Below are positions 26,299 to 34,877 of a stretch of DNA of 64,000 nt, in pieces; positions within the stretch are counted from its first letter, which is position 1; the number at the start of each line of letters is the position of its first letter. Under the pieces are notes generated by a model that worked only from the letters and a program-made list of their open reading frames with translations, had not been told where the DNA came from and did no database searches. The translations under genes and the position numbers were made by a program. Source of the stretch: Sulfitobacter maritimus (GTDB lineage Bacteria > Pseudomonadota > Alphaproteobacteria > Rhodobacterales > Rhodobacteraceae); NCBI RefSeq assembly GCF_013346665.1, contig NZ_JABVBB010000034.1, positions 310,001-374,000 of the forward strand, given 5' to 3'.

Positions 26299-27369
26299 TT
26301 AGCGGCGGGGCTTTGGCCCTTTGCCACCGGGCCGCGCTGACGGGCGGGCGCCGGGTTTGCCGGTCGGCCTGCCGCCGGAACGTGCAGGGGCTTTTCCTGT
26401 CGCTTTGCCCGCAGCCGCCTTGCCACGCGGGGCGTTCTTCGCTTTGCCTCCGCCACGGCGGGGCGGCGGCGCGTCGTCTTCGCTGCGCTCTACCGGCAGT
26501 CCGGGCTGGCCCGCGCCGCCAAAACCACCGGGCTTGCGCCGGGGCGGGCGGCGAACGCCTGAGGGTTTCTTGACCGCGGTGCCGGTGGGGTCTTCCAGCT
26601 CCAACCCCAGTTGATCGCGCACCACCTTGCGGCGCAGTTCTTCGACTTCGCCAACCTTCAATTCGCCCAGTTGAAAGGGACCGTAGGAGACACGGATCAG
26701 ACGGTTCACTGTCAGACCCACTGCCTCCATCGCGCGGCGAATCTCGCGGTTGCGGCCTTCGCGCAGGCCTATTGTCAGCCAGGCATTCGCGCCTTGCTGG
26801 CGGTCGAGCGTGACATCCATCGGCTGGAATTTCTCACCCTCAATGGTGATGCCTTTGCGCAGCGGCTCCAGCATCTCATCGGTCGGGCGGCCATTCACCC
26901 GCGCGCGGTAGCGGCGCAGCCAGCCGGTGCTGGGCAGTTCCAGCTTGCGTTTCACGCCGCCATCGTTGGTGAGCAGCAGCAGCCCTTCGGAATTGAGGTC
27001 AAGCCGCCCCACGCTCATCACGCGCGGCATGTCTTCGGGCAGGGCGTCAAAGATTGTCTCGCGGCCCTTTTCATCAGAATTTGTTGTCACCAGCCCGTTT
27101 GGCTTGTGATAAAGCCAAATGCGCGGCGGCTCTGGCGCGCCCACGGGGGTGTTGTCGACGGTAATCTTGTCCTCGGGCGTCACGTTCAGCGCGGGCGAGG
27201 TGATCTGCTCACCGTTCACCCGCACGCGGCCTGCTTCGATCATGCGCTCGGCCTCCCGGCGCGAAGCGATGCCTGCGCGGGACAGCACTTTAGCGATGCG
27301 GTCGCCTTTAGCGGCATCAGAAGAATCATCTGTCGGGCCGGAGCCGGAAGCGGTGGGTTTTGCGTTCAT
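26299..27369 (-). CDS. rluB: 23S rRNA pseudouridine synthase, RluB/RsuA type
   Basis: A 356-residue pseudouridine synthase. An S4 RNA-binding domain (about 24-70, KVLSRAGIASRREAERMIEAGRVRVNG) precedes the catalytic domain with the active aspartate in GRLDLNSEGLLLLTNDG (about 120-136). It would isomerise a uridine in 23S rRNA. The last 90 or so residues are a disordered Pro/Gly/Arg/Lys tail, common in alphaproteobacterial members and probably RNA-binding. It is divergent from tadA with 62 bases between the starts. Confidence 0.92.
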   Translation of the reverse strand: MNAKPTASGSGPTDDSSDAAKGDRIAKVLSRAGIASRREAERMIEAGRVRVNGEQITSPALNVTPEDKITVDNTPVGAPEPPRIWLYHKPNGLVTTNSDEKGRETIFDALPEDMPRVMSVGRLDLNSEGLLLLTNDGGVKRKLELPSTGWLRRYRARVNGRPTDEMLEPLRKGITIEGEKFQPMDVTLDRQQGANAWLTIGLREGRNREIRRAMEAVGLTVNRLIRVSYGPFQLGELKVGEVEELRRKVVRDQLGLELEDPTGTAVKKPSGVRRPPRRKPGGFGGAGQPGLPVERSEDDAPPPRRGGGKAKNAPRGKAAAGKATGKAPARSGGRPTGKPGARPSARPGGKGPKPRR

Positions 27370-27431
27370 ACTCTGCGCTTACCCTGTTTCACGCCCTTGC
27401 GAAAGGGTGGCGTTTGCGGCCATGTGAGCGG

Positions 27432-27887
27432 ATGAAGTTTCGCTCATATATGGGTCAGGCGCTGGAGCAGGCACGCGCAGCGGCCGCGCGGGGCGAGGTG
27501 CCGGTCGGGGCTGTGGTGGTTTCGCCCACCGGCGAGATCGTGGCGGCTGCGGGCAATGAGACCCGCGCACGCAATGACCCCACTGCCCATGCCGAGATGC
27601 TCGCCCTACGCGCCGCCTGCGCGGCAGTGGGGTCGGAACGGCTGATCAATCACACGCTCTATGTCACGCTAGAGCCCTGCGCGATGTGCGCGGGGGCGAT
27701 TGCCGCGGCGCGGGTGGCGCGGTTGTTTTATGGCGCGGCGGACCCCAAGTCAGGAGGCGTGGCGCAGGGGGCACGGGTGTTCTCGCATCCGCAATGCCAT
27801 CACGCGCCAGAGGTTTATGACGGGATCGCAGCGGCTGAGGCCGAAGCCCTTCTGACAGGATTTTTCAAAGCAAAAAGAGGGGGGTAA
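27432..27887 (+). CDS. tadA: tRNA(Arg) adenosine-34 deaminase
   Basis: A 151-residue cytidine-deaminase-fold enzyme that converts A34 to inosine in tRNA-Arg(ACG). The zinc ligands and proton shuttle are visible as HAE at 53-55 and PCAMC with Cys83 and Cys86. The start at 27432 gives the usual length; upstream in-frame ATG codons lie in the rluB promoter region. Downstream genes follow closely (3-base gap), suggesting an operon of three. Confidence 0.93.
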   Translation: MKFRSYMGQALEQARAAAARGEVPVGAVVVSPTGEIVAAAGNETRARNDPTAHAEMLALRAACAAVGSERLINHTLYVTLEPCAMCAGAIAAARVARLFYGAADPKSGGVAQGARVFSHPQCHHAPEVYDGIAAAEAEALLTGFFKAKRGG

Positions 27888-27890
27888 CCC

Positions 27891-28514
27891 GTGGCGAGCA
27901 GTAAAGATTTGGCGGTTTTCGTGCGCGATGCGCTAAGCGCAGGCAGAGGCCGCGAGGAGATCGCCACGGTGCTGACGCAGGCGGGCTGGTCCGCGCATGA
28001 GGTCAGGGATGCGCTCGACGGTTGGGCAGATGTACCCTTCACCCCGCCAGTGCCGCGCCCGCAGCCGATTGTCACGGCGCGGGACTTTTTCATTTATGCG
28101 CTGATGTTTGGCGCGCTTTTGTTTGGCGCGGGCTATCTGGTGGGGCTGCTCCATGCGCTGATCGACCATTTCCTCGACCCCACAGGCTATGGCTCGGCCC
28201 GACAAATCCGCTGGGCGATGGCGGTGCTGATCGTGACCTTACCGCTCTATCTCTGGCTCGCCGCGCGGGAGCGCAGGCGGCTGTCGGCGGACCCGGCCAT
28301 GCAGCGTTCGGCCATTCGCAATTGGATGGTCTATCTGACGCTGCTTTTCGCGGCAGCGGTGCTGTTGGGCGATCTCGTGGCGGTGATCTATGCCTTTCTG
28401 AACGGCGACTTCACGTTGCAATTTGCGCTGAAGGCGCTTGTGGTGGCTGGCATCGCCGGCGGGATTTTTGGCTACTACCGCAGCGATGGGCGGCGGGAGA
28501 ATGGCGGTGAATAG
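27891..28514 (+). CDS. DUF5671-type membrane protein
   Basis: A 207-residue protein starting with GTG three bases after tadA. A short N-terminal helical domain (about 1-48, FVRDALSAGRGREEIATVLTQAGW) is followed by four hydrophobic segments (about 65-85, 104-125, 145-170, 178-195). The pattern matches DUF5671, whose role is unknown. It overlaps the next gene by 14 bases. Confidence 0.7.
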   Translation: MASSKDLAVFVRDALSAGRGREEIATVLTQAGWSAHEVRDALDGWADVPFTPPVPRPQPIVTARDFFIYALMFGALLFGAGYLVGLLHALIDHFLDPTGYGSARQIRWAMAVLIVTLPLYLWLAARERRRLSADPAMQRSAIRNWMVYLTLLFAAAVLLGDLVAVIYAFLNGDFTLQFALKALVVAGIAGGIFGYYRSDGRRENGGE

Positions 28515-28911
28515 GCTGTTCTTCTGGGGCGTGCTCGCTTTGGGTCTGGCGGCGCTGGCTGCGGGTTTCGCGGTGGTTGGCGGACCGGAACATGCGCGGG
28601 CCGAGCGCCGGGATGACACGCGCCGCGCGGACCTGCGGCGAATCGCGCAACGGGTGATTTGCGAGCGGGACGGGCAGGCGGATTTCACGCGGGCCTGCCG
28701 CGAAGCAGGGGCGGCGCGTGATCCGCTGACCGGGGCGGAATATGATTTGGAGCAGAGCGAGAACACATTCGCCGTTTGCGCGACGTTCGAAGTGCCACCT
28801 CAAGAAGGCGCAGTCTTTCGGCGCGAGCCGCTCGATTTTGACGGGACGCGGGGGTGCTTGCGCTATCGGCTCGTGCCGAGGTCGGGCCAATGGGTGGTGC
28901 AGGAGCGCTAA
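28501..28911 (+). CDS. hypothetical protein with N-terminal membrane anchor
   Basis: A 136-residue protein of unrecognised family. It has one N-terminal transmembrane helix (about 6-26), then a charged helix rich in Arg and Asp (30-50), then a soluble region with four cysteines that could form disulfides in the periplasm. The ATG at 28501 overlaps the DUF5671 gene end; the frame is open from 28438 but upstream starts would destroy the N-terminal helix. It ends the tadA operon; a terminator follows. Confidence 0.65.
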   Translation: MAVNRLFFWGVLALGLAALAAGFAVVGGPEHARAERRDDTRRADLRRIAQRVICERDGQADFTRACREAGAARDPLTGAEYDLEQSENTFAVCATFEVPPQEGAVFRREPLDFDGTRGCLRYRLVPRSGQWVVQER

Positions 28912-29027
28912 GTCACGCAGCGCCGGAACGGGGGGCGCTTTGAACAGAACTGATTGGCGGTTTATGGCGGCTGCTGTGAGTTAAACATACACGGGCAGGG
29001 ATGACGGCGGCCAAAGCGCCAGTCCAT

Positions 29028-29047
29028 CGCACCAAAGGTGCGTTTTT
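29028..29047 (+). terminator. terminator-like hairpin after the tadA operon
   Basis: CGCACC-AAA-GGTGCG followed by TTTTT, 116 bases after the last stop. The same CGCACC/GGTGCG hairpin with a different 3-base loop recurs inside rnpB and near 33510. The rest of 28912-29171 shows nothing else. Confidence 0.65.
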
Positions 29048-29171
29048 GCGTTGTCGGCAGGCCTGCGGCGTGGCGGTTGGTCAGGCGCTGCCAGGCGCCC
29101 TTGATTTCGGGCATGGTAGGGGCAGCGGCGTTTCAAGTCCCCTAGCGGCGGCTCTAACGACTACTCCCAAA

Positions 29172-29200
29172 CGCAAAAGACCACGCGCATCGCACGTGGC
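29172..29200 (-). terminator. rho-independent terminator of rpmG
   Basis: On the minus strand, stem CCACGTG/CGCGTGG (one G-T pair) with loop CGATG is followed by TCTTTTGCG. It lies 28 bases after the rpmG stop. Confidence 0.75.
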
Positions 29201-29227
29201 CCTTCAAACCGTTCAAATCAGGCGATC

Positions 29228-29395
29228 TTACTTGATCTTGCCTTCTTTGTATTCCACGTGCTTGCGCGCAACGGGGTCGTACTTTTTGATGACCATTTTC
29301 TCGGTCATGGTACGAGCGTTCTTTTTGGTGACGTAGAAATGGCCTGTGCCCGCGGACGAGTTCAGACGGATCTTGATCGTGGTTGGCTTCGCCAT
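29228..29395 (-). CDS. rpmG: 50S ribosomal protein L33
   Basis: A 55-residue ribosomal protein, found by translating the minus strand from the ATG at 29395: [20 protein letters not shown], then [13 protein letters not shown], ending EYKEGKIK. It matches the zinc-independent (cysteine-free) type of L33 found in alphaproteobacteria. AGGAGAAG precedes the start. It is encoded alone, with its own terminator. Confidence 0.95.
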   Translation of the reverse strand: MAKPTTIKIRLNSSAGTGHFYVTKKNARTMTEKMVIKKYDPVARKHVEYKEGKIK

Positions 29396-29519
29396 GTGTC
29401 TTCTCCTGCTGCAGCGCCGCGCAGGCCTGCGTGAATTCTGAATTTCGGGTTCTAGTCAGACCCGCGCCCGAGTCAACCGCTATTTGCCCGCCCCACGCCA
29501 AAAGACGCTGGTTTTGTCG

Positions 29520-29551
29520 AAAAACCTGTCTTTTGATGCCGAAAGAGCAGG
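29520..29551 (-). terminator. rho-independent terminator of rnpB
   Basis: On the minus strand, stem CCTG plus TCTTT pairs with AAAGA plus CAGG (one bulged C) and is followed by TTTTT. It begins five bases after the predicted 3' end of the RNase P RNA. Confidence 0.75.
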
Positions 29552-29556
29552 AAGTT

Positions 29557-30037
29557 GCGCGGAAGGCCTATAAGCCGGATTCTGTACCTGTCCGAAAACA
29601 GGCGATGACCATTCCTCTGACCGCACCGTTGCCGATGCGGCTACAGCTGCCAACCCGGACCTGCTGGGGCAGAAGAGCCCCGCCTTTGACCCGAAGATCA
29701 TCGGCGCGCGGTCCCTATTTGGCATTGCTCCCGGTGGGGCTTGCCGTGCCAGAACTGTTGCCAGCCCCGCGGTGGGCTCTTACCCCACCGTTTCACCCTT
29801 ACCCCTCGAATGTTCCGGCAAGCCGGACCGAGGGGCGGTTTCTTTTCTGTGGCGCTATCCGTCGGGTTACCCCGCCCGGGCGTTACCCGGCACCGTTTCT
29901 TCTTGGAGTCCGGACTTTCCTCTACGTCGCTTTTGCCCCGCAAAAGCGACGCCACGGCAGTCGCACCGTAGGTGCGATGAGAGTGGTCGTCGGTCATGCG
30001 ACGCGAGTCGACGCAGCGGCCATCCAGCCTTCCGCGC
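29557..30037 (-). ncRNA. rnpB: RNase P RNA (class A)
   Basis: The catalytic RNA of RNase P, which matures tRNA 5' ends. On the minus strand the ends pair perfectly as P1 (GCGCGGAAGGC with GCCTTCCGCGC). Universally conserved elements are present: GAGGAAAGTCCGGACTCC, ACGCCCGGGC, the GGGTAAGGGTGAAACGG region and the 3' CAGAATCCGGCTTATAGGCC. At about 481 nt it seems longer than usual. The extra length sits between P2 and the GAGGAAAGTCC segment and includes two perfect hairpins: GTCGCTTTTG/CAAAAGCGAC and the TCGCACC/GGTGCGA palindrome. The 5' end is 9 bases from the ampD stop, so its promoter probably lies inside ampD. Confidence 0.95.
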
Positions 30038-30046
30038 AAGACCGCC

Positions 30047-30736
30047 CTAGACGGCGGCAAGCCGCGCGTCAATGGGGGCGGGGAGGGCGGCGAGATCGGC
30101 GGGGGACAACGGGCCGTGGCCCCAAGGGCGGAACCGCAACCGGACCGTGTTGAGCAGCGTGGCATCGTTGCAGGGCGCGGTGAAGCCTGCGGCATGGGCC
30201 GCTTGTCGGAATGTCTCGGCAGTGACCCTTTCAGGCGCAGGACCATTCCCTGCCGCCTGCGCCAGCCCCCGCCGCGCCAGCCGTGCCCAATCGAATCGGG
30301 GACCGGGATCGAGTTTGCGCCCCGGCGCCATGTCGGAATGGCCAATGACCCCTTCGGGAGCTATGCCGTGACGGGCCATAATGCCGGGCATCAGCGCTTC
30401 TAGCGCACGCATCTGAGGTTCGGAAAACGGATGATCGCCGCGGTTGTCCAACTCAATGCCGATGGAGCGCGAGTTGATGTCGTCTTGCCCCGCCCATTCA
30501 CCAACGCCCGCATGCCAAGCACGCTGGTTCTCATCGACGAGTTGCAAGATGCGCCCATCGCCGCAGATCAAATAATGCGCGGAAACGGCCGCCGAAGGGT
30601 CGCACAGTCGATCCAGTGCCGCGTCTGCGCTCTCCATCGCGGTGTGGTGTAGCACGATCAGATGAGGGCGCAGCCCGCCGCGTCGCGGGCCGCAATTGGG
30701 CGAGGGATGCGCCACCACGTCAGGCGCGCGAGCCAT
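30047..30736 (-). CDS. ampD: N-acetylmuramoyl-L-alanine amidase, AmpD type
   Basis: A 229-residue zinc amidase that cleaves anhydro-muropeptides during peptidoglycan recycling. The zinc ligands fit His30 (in LIVLHHTAM), His133 (IGHSDM) and Asp143 (RKLDPGPRFDW). There is no signal peptide, which fits cytoplasmic AmpD. It lies between the excalibur lipoprotein and rnpB on the same strand, 9 bases before rnpB. Confidence 0.92.
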   Translation of the reverse strand: MARAPDVVAHPSPNCGPRRGGLRPHLIVLHHTAMESADAALDRLCDPSAAVSAHYLICGDGRILQLVDENQRAWHAGVGEWAGQDDINSRSIGIELDNRGDHPFSEPQMRALEALMPGIMARHGIAPEGVIGHSDMAPGRKLDPGPRFDWARLARRGLAQAAGNGPAPERVTAETFRQAAHAAGFTAPCNDATLLNTVRLRFRPWGHGPLSPADLAALPAPIDARLAAV

Positions 30737-30739
30737 GGA

Positions 30740-31450
30740 CTAGCCCTGCGCAGCCCGGCGGAAGGGCGTTGGGTCCCAGTCGCAGGCAAAGCCGTCCCCG
30801 TCAGGGTCCATGCCTTTGCGGTCCTTTTCGGGGCCACCGGCGGCAAGAAAGGCGATCTGTGCTTGATCGGCATGGCCGTATTGCGCACAGGCCCGCTCAT
30901 ATTTCCGCGCTTTGTTGAAACCGATGCGGCTGTAGAGTTTCTGGCCGACGGACTGCTTGGTCTGAAGCGCATAGGCGACGATATTCGGGCCGCTGTCAGC
31001 GCGTTCGGGCAGGGCTTCGGGCTGGACGACCTGATATTGCGCACGGTTCGCGGCGACGCGGGCGGCGTCGTCCTGAATGCTGCGCTGGTCCGACACCGCG
31101 TCGAAGTTGTTTTCGTTCGAAATGCCAACGGCGTTGACCACCGCAGGCGCCGGGTTCGACGGGCTGGCCTGAACCGGCGCGCCGCCGGGGCGGGTGGCAG
31201 CAAGCACGCGGGCGGTCTCGGCCGCTGTGGCTTCGGGCGAGCCGTCATCCGGCACCGGGGCGGCTCCTGGCGTGGTGGCCGCGATGGCGCTGTCAATATT
31301 GTTGCCGGCAAGTGCCGCATCACGCGCACGCTGCTCGGCCTCAAAGGTCCCATCGCCAAAACCCACGCCACGCCCGGAATCGGGAATCGCCGGTTGGCAG
31401 GCTGCCAGAAGACCGCCTGCCGTGATCGCTAGAAGTGTCCGTGTGATCAT
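30740..31450 (-). CDS. lipoprotein with C-terminal excalibur-like calcium-binding motif
   Basis: A 236-residue lipoprotein. The ATG at 31450 gives a lipobox Leu-Ala-Ala-Cys18. A long Ala/Pro-rich low-complexity stretch (about 25-150) is followed by a conserved C-terminal region (NKARKYERACAQYGHADQAQIAFLAAGGP) ending in an excalibur-like DPDGDGFACDWDPTPFR. Excalibur domains bind calcium and occur in surface proteins. The gene ends three bases before ampD, so a cell-envelope role is plausible. An upstream in-frame ATG at 31540 would remove the lipobox from the N-terminus and was rejected. Confidence 0.78.
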   Translation of the reverse strand: MITRTLLAITAGGLLAACQPAIPDSGRGVGFGDGTFEAEQRARDAALAGNNIDSAIAATTPGAAPVPDDGSPEATAAETARVLAATRPGGAPVQASPSNPAPAVVNAVGISNENNFDAVSDQRSIQDDAARVAANRAQYQVVQPEALPERADSGPNIVAYALQTKQSVGQKLYSRIGFNKARKYERACAQYGHADQAQIAFLAAGGPEKDRKGMDPDGDGFACDWDPTPFRRAAQG

Positions 31451-31487
31451 CTGATCCGCTCTTGCCTGTTGATTAACGCCCGCGGGC

Positions 31488-32975
31488 TTACCACCATTTT
31501 TCCGGCTTGGCCACAAAGCCAGCGGCCTTCTCCAGCGCATAGGCGGAGGACAGCAGTTCGGCCTCTTCCCACGGACGCCCGATCAGCTGCAGACCCAGCG
31601 GCAAGCCGGTGGCGCTTTGGCCCGTCGGCAGCGCGACACCGGGCAATCCGGCGAGGTTCACCGTCACGGTAAAGACGTCGTTGAGATACATGGCCACTGG
31701 ATCGGCGTCCTTCATCTCGCCCAAACCGAAGGCCGCCGAAGGGGTCGCCGGGGTCAGGATGCTGTCGATGCCTTGGGCGAAGACATCTTCGAAGTCCTTC
31801 TTGATTAGCGTGCGGACCTTGCGGGCGCGGTTGTAGTAGGCGTCGTAGAAACCAGCCGAGAGCACATAGGTGCCGACCATCACGCGGCGCTGCACTTCGT
31901 GGCCAAAACCTTCGGCGCGGGTTTTCTCGTACATCTCAGTGATGCCGTCGCCATGGTCGAGCTTGGCACGGTGGCCAAAGCGCACGCCGTCATAACGCGC
32001 AAGGTTCGACGACGCCTCTGCAGGCGCGATAACGTAATAGGCGGGCAGGGCGTATTTCGTGTGCGGCAGAGAGATGTCCACGATCTCGGCGCCCGCGTCC
32101 TTCATCATGGCGATGCCGTCTTGCCAAAGCTTTTCGATCTCCTCGGGCATGCCATCCATACGGTATTCGCGGGGGATGCCGATTTTCTTGCCGCGGATGT
32201 CGCCAGTCAGGGCCGCTTCAAAGTCCGGCACAGGCAGATCGGCGCTGGTGCTGTCTTTGGCGTCATAGCCGCACATGGCTTCCAGCATGATCGCCGCATC
32301 CCGCACGGTCTTGGTCATCGGCCCGGCTTGGTCGAGCGAGGAGGCGAAGGCGACGATGCCCCAGCGTGAGCAGCGGCCATAGGTCGGCTTAACGCCCACG
32401 GTGCCGGTGAAGGCCGCAGGCTGGCGGATCGAGCCGCCGGTGTCGGTGCCGGTGGCGGCGAGGCAGAGGTCGGCGGCAACGGCGGCGGCAGAGCCACCCG
32501 AGGAGCCGCCGGGTGTCAGTTCCGCCGTGTCATCTTTACGACGCCAAGGGTTCACCGCATTGCCATAGACCGAAGTCTCGTTCGACGAGCCCATGGCGAA
32601 TTCGTCCATGTTGAGCTTGCCCAGCATCACCGCGCCGCTGTCTTTCAGCTTTTGGCTGACGGTGCTCTCATACTCGGGCAGGAAGCCTTCGAGGATGCGG
32701 CTGCCCGCTTGGCTCGGCACGCCTTTGGTGCAGAAGAGGTCCTTGATGCCGATGGGCAGGCCGCACATGGCGGGGGCGTCGCCTTCTTTGATGCGTGCAT
32801 CGGCGGCGGCGGCCTGTTCCATCGCGATCTCGGGCGTGCTGTGGACAAAGGCGTTGAGCGCGCCAGCACCGTCGATGGCTTTGATGCAGGCTTCGGTCAG
32901 GTCTTTCGACGTGGTCTCACCCTTGCGCAGCGCGTCGCGGGCCTCGGCAAGGCTCAGTTTGTTCAGATCGGTCAT
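31488..32975 (-). CDS. gatA: aspartyl/glutamyl-tRNA amidotransferase subunit A
   Basis: A 495-residue amidase subunit of GatCAB, which releases ammonia from glutamine to convert Glu-tRNA-Gln or Asp-tRNA-Asn. The Ser-cisSer-Lys triad is visible: Lys78 (GIKDLF), Ser158 in [11 protein letters not shown] and Ser182 in [10 protein letters not shown], with the canonical 24-residue spacing. It overlaps gatC by one base (TAATG). gatB is not in this window. Confidence 0.96.
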   Translation of the reverse strand: MTDLNKLSLAEARDALRKGETTSKDLTEACIKAIDGAGALNAFVHSTPEIAMEQAAAADARIKEGDAPAMCGLPIGIKDLFCTKGVPSQAGSRILEGFLPEYESTVSQKLKDSGAVMLGKLNMDEFAMGSSNETSVYGNAVNPWRRKDDTAELTPGGSSGGSAAAVAADLCLAATGTDTGGSIRQPAAFTGTVGVKPTYGRCSRWGIVAFASSLDQAGPMTKTVRDAAIMLEAMCGYDAKDSTSADLPVPDFEAALTGDIRGKKIGIPREYRMDGMPEEIEKLWQDGIAMMKDAGAEIVDISLPHTKYALPAYYVIAPAEASSNLARYDGVRFGHRAKLDHGDGITEMYEKTRAEGFGHEVQRRVMVGTYVLSAGFYDAYYNRARKVRTLIKKDFEDVFAQGIDSILTPATPSAAFGLGEMKDADPVAMYLNDVFTVTVNLAGLPGVALPTGQSATGLPLGLQLIGRPWEEAELLSSAYALEKAAGFVAKPEKWW

Positions 32976-33262
32976 TATTCTACCACCTTCGGCACGGCAA
33001 AGAACCCTTCACGGGCATCAGGCGCATTGGCCAGCACGCGGTCCTGCTGGTCGCCATCGGTGACCACGTCCTCGCGCCGTTTGAGCCGCTGCGGGGTGAC
33101 GGAGGTCATCGGCTCGATGCCTTCAACGTCCACTTCGGACAGTTGTTCGATAAAGCCGAGGATATTGTTGAACTCTTCCGCCAGCGCCGGGAGCGCGTCG
33201 GGTTCAACTTTGATCCGGGCTAGTTTCGCCACGCGTGCGGCGGTGTTTTCGTCGATCGACAT
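32975..33262 (-). CDS. gatC: aspartyl/glutamyl-tRNA amidotransferase subunit C
   Basis: A 95-residue small subunit that stabilises the GatCAB complex. The N-terminal [19 protein letters not shown] and the [23 protein letters not shown] segment are typical. The start at 33262 was preferred over an ATG four codons earlier because it gives the family N-terminus. It is the first gene of gatCA. Confidence 0.94.
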   Translation of the reverse strand: MSIDENTAARVAKLARIKVEPDALPALAEEFNNILGFIEQLSEVDVEGIEPMTSVTPQRLKRREDVVTDGDQQDRVLANAPDAREGFFAVPKVVE

Positions 33263-33681
33263 GAACATCTCCATCTCTTTGCTGGTCCTCTACCGTTTGG
33301 GCGCGGGCCTCGCAAGGGTTTGAGAGGTTGGGACCGGAGCCGGGCGGCGCCAGACCGGGGGATGGCGTTTGCTCGGTGGGCTATAAGGTGAAAAGCGTCG
33401 TCGCCTGACCGCAGGTTGGCGATGCGACCGAGGTTGTTGTCACATTATGGTTCAGCCGTGATGTGTGCTTGTGAAGTCTCACCGAGCCGCACCAAATCAC
33501 CTACCCGGTCGCACCGAAGGTGCGCCTATATATTACTGCACGCCTTTGGCGTGACGCGCGGGCAGGCGATGGCCCGGCGCCTGCGGCTTTATTCCGGGCT
33601 GAGTAGCATGGGGAACCGTTTGCTTGATTCCGTCGCAAGGAAGGTCAATTTTGAGGCAAGACAGAAAGAAGGAGCACCCCC
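33263..33681. other. intergenic region with three tandem hairpins
   Basis: No convincing gene lies between gatC and the UPF0173 gene. Three inverted repeats follow each other: CGCACC-GAA-GGTGCG (33510-33524), CACGCC-TTT-GGCGTG (33539-33553) and GCAGGCG-N9-CGCCTGC (33562-33584). The first repeats the hairpin at 29028. They could be part of a small RNA or of the 5' leader of the hydrolase gene. Confidence 0.55.
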
Positions 33682-34374
33682 ATGAACATCATTTGGCTCG
33701 GCCACGGCTCATTCCGCATTGAGATCGAAGATCAAGTCCTGCTGATCGACCCTTGGCTGAAAAACAACCCGATGCTCGACGACACCCATCATGCCGAGGC
33801 GATCAAAGGCGCCACCCAGATCCTCGTCACCCACGGCCATTTCGACCACACCCAAGACATCGCCGATGTGGCAAGCCGCACAAACGCACCGGTGGCGGGA
33901 ATGGTGGAACTGATGGGGTGGTTCGAGAGCAAAGGTGTCACACAAACCACCGGCTTTAACAAAGGCGGCACGATCCATGCGGGCAATGTGGCGATCACCA
34001 TGGTGCCTGCCTCGCATTCCAGCTCAGTCGAAGGGGACAATGGGCCGATCTATACGGGCATGGAAACCGGTTTCATGATCTCGGGCGAAGGCCATACGAT
34101 CTACCATTCCGGCGACACGGCGATCATGGCGGATATGGATTGGATGGGCGACTACCACAAACCCGACATCGGGATTCTCTCGGCAGGTGGGCATTTCACG
34201 ATGGACATGGCGCAGGCCGCCTATGCCGCGAAACGCTATTTTGACTTCAAGACTGTCATCCCTTGCCACTACCGCACCTTTGACGCGCTGGAGCAATCTG
34301 CGCAGGTGTTGATCGACGGCCTGCCCGGTGTCGATGTGGTCGAGCCGCAGGTGATGCAGCCGATCAAACTTTGA
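33682..34374 (+). CDS. UPF0173 metal-dependent hydrolase
   Basis: A 230-residue metallo-beta-lactamase-fold protein of the UPF0173 (YtkL) family. The metal-binding HGHFDH motif gives His51, His53, Asp55 and His56, with further ligand candidates at SHSSS, the GDTA aspartate and the C-terminal PCHYRTFD histidine. The physiological substrate is unknown. AAGGAG precedes the ATG. It is not obviously in an operon. Confidence 0.92.
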   Translation: MNIIWLGHGSFRIEIEDQVLLIDPWLKNNPMLDDTHHAEAIKGATQILVTHGHFDHTQDIADVASRTNAPVAGMVELMGWFESKGVTQTTGFNKGGTIHAGNVAITMVPASHSSSVEGDNGPIYTGMETGFMISGEGHTIYHSGDTAIMADMDWMGDYHKPDIGILSAGGHFTMDMAQAAYAAKRYFDFKTVIPCHYRTFDALEQSAQVLIDGLPGVDVVEPQVMQPIKL

Positions 34375-34702
34375 CCGACCACGCCAAACGCCCCGGTGTC
34401 AGGATTGACATCGGGGAAGCGGCCTATTGTAGACGCGGGAGCTAAAAAAGGCGGCGCCGCCAGATCGGATGTGCAAAGCAGGTTTCCCTGCACCTCAAAG
34501 CGCATTGACGTGACCCGTTTGGGGCCTTTCATCCTATGGTCTGCCAGAAGGGTGGAAAGCCCTTTGGCGCAATCGCGATTGCCCTGTGTTCTAGGTGCGA
34601 TAGCTTATCAAGACCTAAGCACAGCGTGCGGCACCGCCGCAACGCTGTTGCCATGCGCTGCCATAGCCGTGATACATAGAGCCAATCTGCTGGGGAAATA
34701 TT
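34375..34702. other. intergenic region, one strong hairpin
   Basis: An 11-bp inverted repeat CCCCGGTGTCA/TGACATCGGGG (one G-T pair, about 34392-34418) follows the hydrolase stop and may act in termination, although only a weak A/T tract follows. Nothing else in this stretch can be supported. Confidence 0.45.
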
Positions 34703-34861
34703 ATGTCTGCCAAAGTGTGTGCCGCGATCTTAGTCCTATTCACAGCGGCCTGTATGCCGATTGAGCAGGCAAAGCCGACCGGAAGCGTTGGCTTCACGGG
34801 GATTGGGGGCGACCGCCCGGTGATCTATCCGGTGGACCCGCTGATCTGGCAGCCGAACTAA
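34703..34861 (+). CDS. small putative lipoprotein
   Basis: A 52-residue protein (start MSAKVCAAILVLFTAACM) with a hydrophobic N-terminus and a cysteine at position 17 in an imperfect lipobox (Thr-Ala-Ala-Cys). The short remainder is Gly/Pro-rich (GFTGIGGDRPVIYPVDPLIW). GGGGAAATATT precedes the start. The family is not recognised; the call rests on length, signal-like N-terminus and clean position before the VIT gene. Confidence 0.55.
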   Translation: MSAKVCAAILVLFTAACMPIEQAKPTGSVGFTGIGGDRPVIYPVDPLIWQPN

Positions 34862-34877
34862 TCCGGCCCATCACGCC

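Noticed and set aside
33416-33685. An 89-codon plus-strand frame upstream of the UPF0173 gene
   Set aside because: It runs through three tandem hairpins and overlaps the ribosome-binding site of the hydrolase gene; the translation looks random.
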